Part shown: in pieces, positions 19,012 through 30,400 of the stretch
How the letters are laid out: the number at the start of each line of letters is the position of its first letter
Position numbering within the stretch: position 1 is the first letter of the stretch
Assembly (NCBI GenBank): GCA_023251515.1
Contig: JAHEYQ010000009.1
Span: 1 to 64,000 of the forward strand
Reading direction: 5' to 3'
Source of the DNA: Bacteroidales bacterium
GTDB taxonomy: Bacteria > Bacteroidota > Bacteroidia > Bacteroidales > JACABE01
DNA: 64,000 bases
Notes under the pieces: generated by a model
The model's input: the letters and a program-made list of their open reading frames with translations, nothing else
What the model was told of the DNA's origin: nothing
Database searches by the model: none
Position numbers and translations under genes: made by a program

Positions 19012-19317
19012 GTTCAAGAATTATTAAATAATTGACAAGATTGAAGCTGGAACATCACCGACGGGTGTTGGAATATCACTGACGGGTGTTGGAACATCAC
19101 CGACGGGTGCTGGAACGTAATCGACAGCTCCGAGAACGCAATCGACAGTACCTAGAACGTAATCGGCAGCAACCAGAACGCATTCGGCAGCAACCAGAAC
19201 ACAATCGGCATTTGCAATAATATATAGTAAAAATAAAAAATAAGGTAAGACAAGTGCTTAAATAATTAAGCAAAAAAGAATAAGATAAAAGTAAATGTAA
19301 AATTAATAGATCATCTG
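19012..19317. other. Intergenic region holding a 21-bp tandem array
   Basis: This 306-bp gap between convergent genes contains the repeat array at 19049-19216 and about 100 bp of A/T-rich sequence after it. I see no gene: each frame of the array meets stops. Confidence 0.7.
19049..19216. repeat. Eight tandem 21-bp degenerate repeats
   Basis: Eight head-to-tail units of exactly 21 bp. Units 1-3 are nearly identical (GGAACATCACCGACGGGTGTT type) and include a small dyad CACC-GACG-GGTG. Units 4-8 drift to a (G/A)GAACG-AATCG(A/G)CAG core. The period equals seven codons, but no frame stays open across the array and no start precedes it, so it is not a coding repeat. The divergence gradient suggests growth from one side. 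Confidence 0.9.
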
Positions 19318-20256
19318 CTAAAAATATAGAAGATGTCCCCTAAAACCATCGTTGGTATTATACTCAAGGGCAGGAAAAGGAATTTTAATAAAGCCAATAA
19401 CATCAAATAATTTATCCAGTGTTTTCGACTTGGTAGGGATGCGTGTTAAATCAATATCCAGTGACAAATAAAACTGGCGACTACGCGTAAAATCGGGAAG
19501 CGGTTTACCTTTATAGGTTTTCGCATTATCAAAAGTACCAGTCATACCATCGGCACCCAAACCCACTGCAATATTAAGCCATTTAGGAAAGCCGGAACTC
19601 TTGGGCAAAAACGAAGATATATTGCCCGACAACCAGTAAGTCCAGCCATTATAATCTTTCATAATACGCTGAGGGAAATTACTTCCGAATAAATCGGGGC
19701 GGTATTGTGCATAATCAGTTGGATGCGATGAAAATTTAAAAACTACCCTTTGCTCGTGCCAGGCCAATTGCTGACTAATAAACATAGCCGAACCCAAGGT
19801 ATTGGCACACAAATCCCCATAAGAAAAGCCCCATTCATCAGAAAAACCATCAAGAATTTCAATGGTTAACAAAAAAGCAGAACCATATAATCCACCATAC
19901 CAAATGGCTTTTTTCTCTTTCACACCCGACCATTTAAGAGCCTCATACCCCACTTTGCCAATATAATACGAAGCTCCTGCATGACTTATCTTATCCATCT
20001 GATTCCATTCACCATTGTCGTTAAAAAAATGAAAACTATTCATCGGATAGTTCTTATACCATAAAGCATAAAGTCCGGTAAGCGAACCCGCAAAAATGGC
20101 AGTCTCGGAAATAATAACAGCCCTCAATCGAGCTTTATTAATAGAAGAAGAATCGGTAATAACAGATTGGGAATAAGAATTAAGCCCAAAAGCAATGAAT
20201 AATACAAATAAACATATCTGATTCGAAAATTTAGATTTTAAAATATTTATTTTCAT
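19318..20256 (-). CDS. DUF2279 family envelope protein
   Basis: A 312-residue exported protein of the DUF2279 family (predicted periplasmic or membrane-associated; function unknown). I start it at 20256, giving a clear signal peptide that ends at LNSYSQ. Family marks are the helical segment DKISHAGASYYIGKVGYEAL, the ILDGFSDEWGFSYGDLCANTLGSA motif with conserved Asp/Glu residues, and the C-terminal beta-rich part (SGNISSFLPK, NIAVGLGADGMTGTF). The fold reminds of small phospholipase-like VanZ/YfiM relatives, but that is speculation. It lies downstream of the pgm gene, separated by a MITE-like element. Confidence 0.8.
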   Translation of the reverse strand: MKINILKSKFSNQICLFVLFIAFGLNSYSQSVITDSSSINKARLRAVIISETAIFAGSLTGLYALWYKNYPMNSFHFFNDNGEWNQMDKISHAGASYYIGKVGYEALKWSGVKEKKAIWYGGLYGSAFLLTIEILDGFSDEWGFSYGDLCANTLGSAMFISQQLAWHEQRVVFKFSSHPTDYAQYRPDLFGSNFPQRIMKDYNGWTYWLSGNISSFLPKSSGFPKWLNIAVGLGADGMTGTFDNAKTYKGKPLPDFTRSRQFYLSLDIDLTRIPTKSKTLDKLFDVIGFIKIPFPALEYNTNDGFRGHLLYF

Positions 20257-20295
20257 ACACATATATTTATTAATATTCAACACATTATATTAAAC

Positions 20296-20410
20296 AAAGG
20301 GGCTGTCTAAAAAGTCAATTTCATGGGTTATCAAAGTTAATAATATATTGATTATCAATACATTTAATTTTGTAAAATTGCCAATTTAAGCCTTTTTAGA
20401 CAGCCTCTTT
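20296..20410. mobile_element. MITE-like element with 19-bp inverted termini
   Basis: Ends AAAGGGGCTGTCTAAAAAG (20296-20314) and CTTTTTAGACAGCCTCTTT (20392-20410) are inverted copies with one mismatch, enclosing about 77 bp with no gene. TAAAC occurs immediately left (20291-20295) and at the right end (20410-20414), a possible target duplication. The GGCTGTCTAAAAAG end resembles termini of insertion sequences common in Bacteroidota. A long-loop terminator is the alternative reading. Confidence 0.6.
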
Positions 20411-20448
20411 AAACTTTCTGATAAAAAACATTAAAAGCAAAGCACTTT

Positions 20449-21792
20449 CTACCTAAAAGCCTGAATAATCTTTTTAACTTCAGCAACCTTGCTTTCCAAC
20501 AAATCAGTATTGTTGGCTTCAGCCAGAAAACGCAAATAAGGTTCGGTATTCGACGGGCGTACATTGAACCACCAATCTTTAAACTCTACACGATATCCAT
20601 CAAAATCATAATAAGCCTCAGGTTTCTCTTGAGTCGAAAAATGATCACGAATAGCATCCATAGCTTCTTGCTTTTGCTCTATTTTAAAATTGATCTCACC
20701 CGAATTTGCAAACGTTGATATATTGGCAATAGCTTCAGAAAGTTTGATACCTTTTTCTTTTAGTTTACTAACTATTCCAAGCACAATCAAACAAGCCATA
20801 ATTCCCGAATCAGAATAATAAAAATCGCGGAAATAGTAATGACCAGCCAATTCGCCCCCATAAATACCGTCAATTTCGCGAAGCTTCAATGCGGCATAAG
20901 CCCTGCCCACTTTCCATGTATGCATTTCGCTGCCAAATTTTCTAACATAATTGCCAACAGCTTTCGACGAACGAATATCTTGCAGCACATTACCCTTTTC
21001 AGCTTTTTCTTCCAGAAAATAATGAGCAAGCAAGCCAATAATTAAATCAGGAGAAATAAATTTACTGTTTTCATCAACAAACATTACCCTATCAGCATCG
21101 CCATCAAAAATAACACCGATATCACTTTTGTTTTCAGCAACCAATTTTTGCAGGTCAACAATATTTTCAGGCTCCAATGGATTGGCTTCATGATTAGGAA
21201 AAGTCCCATCCAATTCATCAAAGATGCAAACAGGTTTATTGCCCAACAAATCTTTCACCAGCAAAGGAGCCATTCCATTCGAATAATCAATTGCAATCTT
21301 CAGATTAGAAATATCAGTTAGATACTGACGCTGAAAATCCAAATAAGCATCCTTTACCGAATAATCAATAATCTTTCCTTTTGCAGAAGCAATAACAATA
21401 TCCGAAGACTCCATCATTTCTTTAAGCTCGCCCAAACCAGAATCCAAACCCACTGGCAAAGCGTTGGTTCGCGATACTTTTAATCCATTATACTCTCTCG
21501 GATTATGCGAAGCAGTTATCATAACACTGGCATCAAAACCAAATTTGGCAGTAGACCAGTAAACCATCGGAGTAGTTGACAAACCAATATTATAAACATC
21601 AGCGCCACTATCGGTAATCCCTTTGCACAAATATTCATAAATTTCAGGAGACGACTCTCTTACATCCCTTCCAACCAGGACTTTATTGGTTTTTAATAAA
21701 GCCGGCAAAAAATATCCTATTTTATAAACATCACTTTTATCGAAATCTTTATTATATACACCACGTATATCGTATGCTTTAAATGCTTTCAT
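20449..21792 (-). CDS. Phosphomannomutase/phosphoglucomutase
   Basis: A 447-residue alpha-D-phosphohexomutase that interconverts hexose 1- and 6-phosphates for glycan precursors. The phosphoserine is Ser95 in MITASHNPREYNG; the Mg loop is FDGDADRVMF; the sugar-recognition loop GGELAGHYYFRD; the phosphate-binding C-terminal motif RPSNTEPYLRF. The N-terminus (AFKAYDIRGVYNKDF) is typical of the PMM/PGM group. It starts 6 bp after the stop of the dead alpha/beta-hydrolase gene, so they are in one operon with mltG. Glucose or mannose preference cannot be told. Confidence 0.93.
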   Translation of the reverse strand: MKAFKAYDIRGVYNKDFDKSDVYKIGYFLPALLKTNKVLVGRDVRESSPEIYEYLCKGITDSGADVYNIGLSTTPMVYWSTAKFGFDASVMITASHNPREYNGLKVSRTNALPVGLDSGLGELKEMMESSDIVIASAKGKIIDYSVKDAYLDFQRQYLTDISNLKIAIDYSNGMAPLLVKDLLGNKPVCIFDELDGTFPNHEANPLEPENIVDLQKLVAENKSDIGVIFDGDADRVMFVDENSKFISPDLIIGLLAHYFLEEKAEKGNVLQDIRSSKAVGNYVRKFGSEMHTWKVGRAYAALKLREIDGIYGGELAGHYYFRDFYYSDSGIMACLIVLGIVSKLKEKGIKLSEAIANISTFANSGEINFKIEQKQEAMDAIRDHFSTQEKPEAYYDFDGYRVEFKDWWFNVRPSNTEPYLRFLAEANNTDLLESKVAEVKKIIQAFR

Positions 21793-21798
21793 ATATTA

Positions 21799-22617
21799 TT
21801 ATTTTGTAAAGTTTTTAAGAGCTTCCAGATATTTAGCTTTATTTGAAGAAAAAGTATTATCAGCAGTTGCACCCATTGCTCTGTATTCTTCGGTAGGGCA
21901 TTTAGCCGCTTTACGCAATATACGAATATCTTTCTGCGAATAAACTACTTCGGTTTCACCATAAATAAACAAAATACCTGCAATACTTTTACCTCTTTCG
22001 GCAACAGCATATTCCGGTTCAAGCATATATTTATCAAAAGCCAACGGAATCATTACTTCCTGATTTTTGCTGTCTTTCAATTTCTTCTGAATACTTTCCA
22101 ATGTATTATAAGGAGAATCGGCAATAATTTTGTTCACCTCGGTTCTGTTGCAACCCACTCCAATAGACAAACCGGCACCCATGCCCTGTCCATACAAATC
22201 CAACTGACGGAATTTTGAATAATATTTACGGGTATAATCAATCACAGCATTCAGATCTTTTTCAAACTGAGCATACATATAAAAATTATTATTGATTTTA
22301 AACTCACTGCTTTCGCCATATCCACGATAATCATAACAAATTACATTATAACCCAATGTCAAAAACTGACTGGCCATCTCAATTAGTTTCGACATATTTC
22401 CATCGCCATTACCACTAAGAATTATTACCTTTTTAGAATCAGAAGGCGATTTGTAAAACCAGCCTGCCAACTGCATATTGTCTTTGGTAGGGATTGTAAT
22501 TTTTTCGTATGCCAAACCAAATTCATCAGGCAAAACTTTATATTGTTTCTCAGGATTTAGTGCAAATAAAGATGAAGTCAGTAACAAAACTGCTATTATT
22601 AAAATGTTTTTTTTCAT
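21799..22617 (-). CDS. Exported alpha/beta-hydrolase-fold protein lacking the catalytic triad
   Basis: A 272-residue protein with signal peptide (MKKNILIIAVLLLTSSLFA) and an alpha/beta-hydrolase fold like the YfhR/BAAT group: VIILSGNGDG, NVICYDYRGYGES, LDLYGQGMGAGLSIG. The nucleophile elbow, normally GxSxG, reads Gly-Gln-Gly145-Met-Gly, so the serine is glycine. The expected acid position reads GETEVV, with Glu or Thr instead of Asp. The protein contains no histidine at all, so no classical triad is possible. The frame is intact with no stop or shift. It lies between mltG and pgm in one operon. A binding or scaffold role is likelier than hydrolysis. Confidence 0.85.
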   Translation of the reverse strand: MKKNILIIAVLLLTSSLFALNPEKQYKVLPDEFGLAYEKITIPTKDNMQLAGWFYKSPSDSKKVIILSGNGDGNMSKLIEMASQFLTLGYNVICYDYRGYGESSEFKINNNFYMYAQFEKDLNAVIDYTRKYYSKFRQLDLYGQGMGAGLSIGVGCNRTEVNKIIADSPYNTLESIQKKLKDSKNQEVMIPLAFDKYMLEPEYAVAERGKSIAGILFIYGETEVVYSQKDIRILRKAAKCPTEEYRAMGATADNTFSSNKAKYLEALKNFTK

Positions 22618-22682
22618 TGTTTATTTATTAAATGATTAATTCTTACAATAATTTTTAGAAACGTAATTTAATATAAAATGTT

Positions 22683-23711
22683 TTAAAATATTTTTCTTTG
22701 ATTTAATGCTTTTTGATATTTGCGGGCATTTTCCAGATGGTCAGTAATGTTTTTTGCAAAATTATGATAACCCGAAAAATCTTCCTTGGCACAAAAATAC
22801 AAATATTCAGTTTTTTTGTTTGCCAAAACTGCATCAATAGAAGAAATTGAAGGAATACAAATCGGTCCCGGAGGAATACCTGCATATTTATAAGTATTAT
22901 AAGGAGAATCAAAACCAAGATGTTTATTCAGAATACGTTTGATAGTAAAATCGCCTATGGCATATTTCACAGTAGGATCAGCTTGCAAAAGCATTCCTTT
23001 TCTCACCCTGTTAACATAAACACTTGCTACGGTTGGTCGTTCATCTTTTTTGTTGGTTTCTTCTTCCACAATAGATGCAATTATAGCAACTTCCTTGCGG
23101 CTTAGTCCGGCAGTATAAGCATTGGCATCCCTGTCTTCATTCCAGAATTTATCATACTCTTCTTTCATTCGTTCCATCAATTGATCAGGCGAAGTATTCC
23201 ACCAGATTTTATAAGTATTCGGAATAAAAAGCAAACGAACATCTTCAGGTGTGGTATTATATTTTGCAAGTAACTGCGGATTTCTGAAGAATTCAATTAA
23301 ACTTGAACTATCCGCTTCAATTTGTTTCCCCAATTTACCGGCAAGCTGCTCATTGGTTCTAATATTATTAAAAACCAGATTTACCGCTTCCTGATTTCCG
23401 GCACGAAGCATATTTATAATCTGATTATTATTCATTCCGGCTTTCAGCAAATATTTACCGGGCTTAACCTTATCTGAATATCCTTTCTTTTGAGCCAGCC
23501 ATTCAAACGAAGAAATATTTTTAAGAAGTTTAGCTGTTTCAAGGCTTTTAACTACATCATTAAAATCATCGGTAGTATGAATATATAAATATGCCTTTTC
23601 TTTAGCAACATTCGCTGAAAATATCTTTTGGTAAAACACAAAAGAAATCATTAAACCGGCAATAATCAGAAGAGATAACCCCCAAATCAGCTTTTTTTTG
23701 TTTTTCTGCAT
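22683..23711 (-). CDS. mltG: Endolytic murein transglycosylase MltG
   Basis: A 342-residue inner-membrane enzyme that cuts nascent peptidoglycan. One N-terminal membrane helix (LIWGLSLLIIAGLMISFVFY) is followed by a LysM-like region and the YceG domain. The catalytic Glu lies in IASIVEEETNK, followed by RPTVASVYVNRVRKGMLLQ and DPTVKYA. The motif IPPGPICIPS replaces the more common IPPGPICNPG. I start at ATG 23711; a TTG two codons upstream is possible. First gene of an operon with the hydrolase-like gene and pgm. Confidence 0.93.
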   Translation of the reverse strand: MQKNKKKLIWGLSLLIIAGLMISFVFYQKIFSANVAKEKAYLYIHTTDDFNDVVKSLETAKLLKNISSFEWLAQKKGYSDKVKPGKYLLKAGMNNNQIINMLRAGNQEAVNLVFNNIRTNEQLAGKLGKQIEADSSSLIEFFRNPQLLAKYNTTPEDVRLLFIPNTYKIWWNTSPDQLMERMKEEYDKFWNEDRDANAYTAGLSRKEVAIIASIVEEETNKKDERPTVASVYVNRVRKGMLLQADPTVKYAIGDFTIKRILNKHLGFDSPYNTYKYAGIPPGPICIPSISSIDAVLANKKTEYLYFCAKEDFSGYHNFAKNITDHLENARKYQKALNQRKIF

Positions 23712-23717
23712 TATCAA

Positions 23718-24446
23718 TTAAAATTTGTTGCAAATTTAATAAAAACTTGCGATAACAGACATCATAACCGAAAGAACAGTTTTTACTTTAACAACAACAA
23801 ATATAAAAAGCGATAAAACAAATACTTAATAAAGTACTTTGTTTATAAAAAACAAAAATTATTGTTATATATATTAATAGGTATAAATTTATGATAAAAT
23901 GATTTTTTATTTTCAATAAACCATCGTGTACTTATGCGTTAAAAATGATTATTAATTACAATAATTTTTTTAATATTGATAAAGAATAATAGAAACACCT
24001 AAGATTTGCTGTTCTTAGTTAATAAATAAAATTCTTTAAAATGCAATACAATTTTAGCATAAAAATAAAGCTTAACAAATAAAAGAATCAAAGAAATATA
24101 AAAAAAAATCAACAAATTACTCAAATCGTAAAAACATATATAATTGTATTTCTGTAACATAGGACAAATTTAATTTAGAATATTTATAAATAGAAAAAAA
24201 TATAACATTTTTTTAACTCTGAAATGAATATTTAATAAAAAAAATATATATCTTTACGTGTTAATTTAGTTGAATAATACAAATTAATTTATTAATTTAA
24301 TATACAAACAATTATGGGAAAATTATGTAAGAATTTGCCACCCTAAGGCTTAATAATTTTAGGACAGTTTTTGGTTTTTTAACAAAAAACCACAATTTAT
24401 TATTTACAAACAAAATTTTTTTAGTATTAATTAAATTTATGATTTT
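23718..24446. other. 729-bp AT-rich gap with a long leader before the giant surface gene
   Basis: Very A/T-rich; no gene seen. At the left it holds the mltG -7 box (23731-23738, minus). Near the giant gene there is TATCTTTA (24249-24256), one mismatch from a -7 box. A relatively GC-rich segment around 24339-24391 follows, with pairings GCC/GGC, CCTAA/TTAGG and an 8-bp hairpin GGTTTTTT-AAC-AAAAAACC. This could be a structured 5' leader of about 180 nt. Confidence 0.5.
23731..23738 (-). promoter_or_regulatory. -7 box for the mltG operon
   Basis: TAAATTTG on the minus strand fits TAnnTTTG and lies 19 nt before the ATG at 23711. No matching -33 box is obvious. Confidence 0.45.
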
Positions 24447-27400
24447 ATGAAAAAACTATGGACGTTTTTTATTGTGATGATTGCTCTTACAAGTTTTTCT
24501 TGGGGGCAAAACATCTTTTTTGAAGGATTTGAGACAGGTAATACTCAGGCTAATGCAGTTGCGGGCTGGACTCAAGAATCTGTAACTGGTTCAGGTGTTT
24601 GGAATGCAAATACCTCATTAACTGATTATAATCGCACACCCCGTACAGGGTCTTGGAATGCTTATTTAGTTTATAGCAATACTCGTTGGATTTTTAAGAG
24701 TGTTACATTAACTGGTGGTGTTCCTTATAAATTTTCTGTATGGTCTCGTCAGGATGGTTCAACCTTAACTGATGCAAGTATTCAATTATCATATGGTACA
24801 ACTGCAACTGCAGCTGGCATGACTAATTTGATAGCTGCAGCTACTGGTATTGATGCTACTCATAAAAACATTAAGGGAGTTTTTACGCCTTCAACAACTG
24901 GCACTTATTATGTAGGAATTCTTGGGTTTATGAATAGTACTCCCTGGTATATTTCTTTAGATGATATTTCTTTGGATGTTGCTGTTACTCCTAGTGCTCC
25001 TCCTACTTTATTTACTGCTACTGCTGTAAATTCATCAGGTATGACAGTAGGCTGGACAGATAATTCTACAAATGAAACTGCATTCAGAGTTTATCGCTCT
25101 ACTGATAACGTAACTTTTACTCAGGTTGGTACTGATATTACTTCTACAACTGTAGCTGGTACAGGAACAACTTATTCGCTTCCACAAACTGGGTTATTTC
25201 CGGGTACTACTTATTATTATAAAGTTGTTGCTGTAGCTGATGCTGAATCTGCTCCTTTAACAGGAAGTCAAGCTACAAGTGCACCTGGTTCTATAAATTC
25301 TATTGCAAATGGTGCATGGAGTTCTGCTGCTACATGGGCAGGTGGTGTTGTTCCACAAGAATTTGATAATGTTGTAATTGCTAATAATGTTAATGTTGAC
25401 GTAGCTTCAGCTACCTGTTATAATTTAACCGTAAATAGCGGATCAACTTTATCTTGTACCGGAACTACCGGTGTTTTAACTGTTGGTTATAATGCTTCAA
25501 ATAATGGTATAATAGATTTTTATGTAGGTGCATCACAATATGCAACATTAAAATTTAAAAATGCAAATAATGCTGTATTTGGCGGAACAGGTACTACTGA
25601 TTTAAATAGTCTAACTATTGATAAAGGTAGTTCTAATGCTAATATTTTAGAATTAAATTTACCTAATTTAACTGTAAAAGATTTATCTGCTGCCGCAGTT
25701 GGATTTTTAACTTTAACTAATGGTACTTTAAAAATTTCAGGTACTAACACTTTTAGTGGTGTTGTATTTTCTTCAGTGTCTTATACTATTGGTGCTACAA
25801 CCGGATTCTGGTTGAATAATCCAAACTTCACAGTTACAGGTCAGGCAAGTGCTGCAACCTTAGCTGGTTTATTCAGATTATCAAACGGTACATTTAATAT
25901 AGGTACTGCTACAGGTAATTCATTAAGTTTTTCTGCTGGTGCTGTAATAACAATTGAAGGTGGTACATTGGTTTCTACCGGTAGATTTGGTGTTGCTTCT
26001 TCTACAAATAATTTAACATATACACAAACAGGTGGAAGTATTTTAGTAAATACTATAGGAAATACTAGCACTACTTATGCAAGTTTCGATTTAGGAACTG
26101 CTGCTACAACATCTGCTACTATGTCTGGTGGTACTATTACCATTCAATTAGCAAATACTGGAGGAAGTGGTCCTAGAGATTTTAGAGGACCTTCTGTTTC
26201 AACTGTTTATGCTAATATGGCAGGAACAACCGTTTATTTAGGAAATGCTTCTTCCGGAGCAACTGCATTAACTTTCTATTTATCAGGATCTTTACCTCCT
26301 GTTTCTATTACTAATACATCTGCTGTTCATAAAGCAGCACTTTCTGCATCTGTAAATTCTTATGCTAATTTCACAATTCCTACAGGTTCTGATTTAAATC
26401 TAAATGGATATACTTTTACAGTATTAACTCCTAATTTTACAAATAATGGAACTTTAACAGGTACTACCACAAGTAGCCGTTTATCATTCTTTAGCAATGT
26501 GGCTCAGACTTTTGCTGGTTCAGGAACAATAACTACCAATCTTGATGGTATTAGTTTTCAAAATACTGCTGGTGTTACCCTTACTCATGCAAATGCTATA
26601 CCTACATTACGTGTAAATTTATTTGCTGGTTTAGTAACCAATAGTAATAAATTAACTTTAGGTACTGGTGCTGCTTTAGCGGTAACTACTCAAATTGGTG
26701 CAGCCGGATTAACTACCCCTGGTGGTTCTTTTGATCAGGCTCCTACCTTTAACTTGGGAACAGGTACTTATAGCCTTCAATATTTTCAGGAAACAACTGC
26801 AAGAACAACAGGATTTGAAATTCCTGCTACAAGAATTGTAAATAATGTTACTATCAACAATACCAATGGTGTTGTTTTATCAGGTGGTAATCTTGAAGTT
26901 GGTATTGCTACAGCTGGAGCTTTAACTTTAACAGCTGGTATATTAACAACAACATCAAGCAATTTATTAACATTAGCATATCCTGCAACTGGAGCAATTT
27001 CGGGAGGTTCAGCTACTTCTTATGTTAATGGACCGTTGGCTCGTCGTTTACCAATTGCTGCTGCAACAGGTACTTATGTTTTCCCAATCGGAAAATCAGG
27101 GTTAAATACATTTGAAATCGTTACTCCTACCATTGTAACTGGTACAGTTGATATTAAAGCCGAAGTTTTTGATGTTAATTCAGGTGGAACCGCTGGTTCT
27201 GGCATGTCAACATTAGACAATAGATATTGGGAAACCAGTATTGTTGCCAATGCTGCTAACTTTACAAATGCAACTGTTAGATTTACTGATGCAGGAATTA
27301 CAACAGCAAAAGCTATCGGAGCATCTTCTACAAAAACAGGTGCTTATAGTAGTATAGGTTTTGTAATGAGTGGTACTACTTTGCAATCTGCAGCTACTCA

Positions 27401-30400
27401 ATCAGCTTTAGGTTTTTATACCATAGGTAATAAAGGAAATTTATCTTCAGGTACCTACACTGTGGGAACTTCAGGTAACTATACTAATTTAACAGCTGTT
27501 GCTACTGCGTTAAAATCAAGTACTTTAACAGGAAATGTTACTTTTGAATTACAAGCTGATTATTCAGGTGAACCAGGATTCCCTATTAATTTTGAACCTT
27601 TTGGTGGAAATTACAATGTAATTATAAGACCAGCATCTGGTGTTACTGCTATAACCAGTGGTGATGGCGGTTCTGCAACTGCTTTGATTAATCTGAATGG
27701 AATTGATAATATCACTTTCGACGGACGTTCTGGCGGTGTTGGTTCTACTCCAAGTTGGACAATCAGAAACACAAGATCTGCTGCAACTTATGGACCTACT
27801 TTCCAATTTATAAACGATGCTACCTATAATACATTAACCTATCTGAATATTGAAAGTCAGAATCTTAACACTTCCAGTGGTACTGTTGTATTTAGTACAA
27901 CTACAGGTACTACCGGTAATGACAATAATACAATAAGTTATTGTAATTTACGTGATAGAAGTGATGCTGTAGGACAACCTTTTAATGCTATTTATGCATC
28001 GGGTACTTTTGCAAAAGAAAATGATAATATTACAATTACAAATAATAATATTTTCAATTTCTGGAATCCAGCAGGAACTTCTGCAGGTATTTACCTTACT
28101 TCATACAATACTGTATGGAATATAACTAATAACAGTTTCTACCAAACAGGTGCATTAACTGCTACAGCAGCTGCTACAGTTTATGGTATTTACAATGCTT
28201 CATCTTTAAATAATTTTACCATAACCGGTAACTATATCGGAGGTTCAGCTGCAAACTGCGGAGGTTCAGCCTGGACAGTTGGAGGTGCTTTTGCTAATAG
28301 ATTTGCTGGTATGTATTTATCAGTTGGAACTACTATTGCTTCATCAGTTCAAAACAATATAATTAAAAACTTTAACTGGACTTCTACAAGTGCTGCAACA
28401 ACAGTTCCTGGTGTTTGGGGTGGTATTTATGTACCTGCAGGTAATGTTAATATTGGAAATGTTACAGCTAATACAATAGGAGATCCAACAACTACAGGTT
28501 CTATTTTAGTTACAACATCAACTACTGGTGGAGTTTCTGCCGGTATTATGTCTGCTGGTACTACAGTAAATATTTCTAATAATATTATAGCTGGTATTAA
28601 TGTTGCCGGAAATGCAGCAACTATTTCTGCTAGTTTTAATGGTATCTGGACTACTAGTGGTACAACTACTACGATAAACAACAATACTATTGGAAGTACA
28701 ACTATTGCAAATTCAATAAATGCAAGTTATGCATCCACAGGAACTACAGCTCAGGTTGTACAAGGCATTGTTAATTCAAGTAGTGCAACTATAGCTATTA
28801 CAAATAATACCATTGCTAATCTTGGTAATGCTTATGTTCCGGCTATTGCTAATACTTCAACTCATATGAGAGGTATATTATCTTCAAGTGGTATTAATAC
28901 CATCACAGGAAATACCATCAGAGATATAAGTGTTGCTTCAAACGGAACAGGAACTACATCAGCTGCTTCAGTTATTGGAATTTCAATGACTTCAACTACA
29001 TCTGGAGCATCAAATGTGTCTTTAAATACAATTTACAATTTAAGCAATATACATGCAACTGCAGCAGCAGCTGTTACCGGAATTCATTATGCTGGTAATA
29101 CTAGTACTGCAGGTGTTGTGGCTCGTAATATGGTTTATAATTTAGTTACCAATAATACCTATGCTTACCTTGCTACTACAGATGCTTTGGTAAGAGGTAT
29201 TAATTTTGCAAGTGGTTTGGCTAATATTCAAAATAACGTAATCAGATTAGGATTAAACATTACCAATGGAGTATCTATCGCTGGTATTTACGAAGCTGTT
29301 AGTACAACTAATTCTGGCATTTATTTTAACAGTGTTTATATTGGAGGAAATAATACCAGTACATTAATTGGTAATACCTATGCTTTTAAAAGTACTCAAA
29401 CTGGTAATACTCGTACTTTCCAGAATAATGTATTTATGAATGCACGTTCCAACTCAACAACTGGTGGTAAACACTACGCTGTTAATGTTGCTGGAACTGC
29501 TGCAAATCCTGGTGGATTAGCACTAAATTACAATGATTATTTTGTAAACGGTACAGGTGGTGTTTTTGGCTTATTCAATGCATTAGATGTTGCGGATTTT
29601 GCAGCATGGAAATTAGCTGTTGGTCAAGACGCTAATAGTGTTAATGGCGATCCTAAATATACTGCTCCAACTGCTATAGTTCCAAATTTGAATTTACAAA
29701 TTGCTACTCCTTGCGAAAGTGCAGGTTTAAATATTGCTTCAATTACTGATGATTATACCGGACAAGTTCGATCTACATTAACACCAGTTGATTTGGGTGC
29801 TTATGCAGGAAACTTTGCTCAAACAGGTATTGATATGGGTGTAACTGCAATGGTTACTCCAGCTACTTCTGGTTGTTTTGGAGCTACAGAAGCTGTTAAA
29901 GTTACTATTAAAAACTTTACCGGTGATGCAATTAATTTTGTAAATAACCCAACTACTGTTACTGTTACAGGAAGTGGTTTGGCTTCAGCTTACAATAGTA
30001 CATTTGTTATTAATACTGGTACTTTAGCTGGCTTAGCTACAATGGACATTACTTTACCAGCTACAGTTAGTATGCTTGTAAGCGGAACATATACATTTAA
30101 TGCAAATACCACTGTTGCTAATGCTACAGACTTAAATTCAGCAAATGATGCAATGAGTCCAGTTTCAAGAGTTGTTTCTCAATTAGCAGGTTCTTATAAT
30201 GTTGGTGTTGGTGGTGCTTATACCACTTTAACTGCTGCTGTTAATGCTTATAATGCTGCTACTTGTATTAATGGAGCTGTTACTTTTGTATTGACTGATG
30301 TAGATTATTCAACAAATGAAACATTCCCTATTACAATTAATGCCAATGCTACTGCAAGTGCTATTAATACATTAACCATTAAACCTGCATCAGGTATTAA

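Noticed and set aside
19049..19216. CRISPR array
   Set aside because: Units are contiguous with no unique spacers, the copies decay progressively, and no cas gene is present.
20296..20410. Calling a full insertion sequence
   Set aside because: Only 115 bp, no transposase; a MITE-like label is the most that can be supported.
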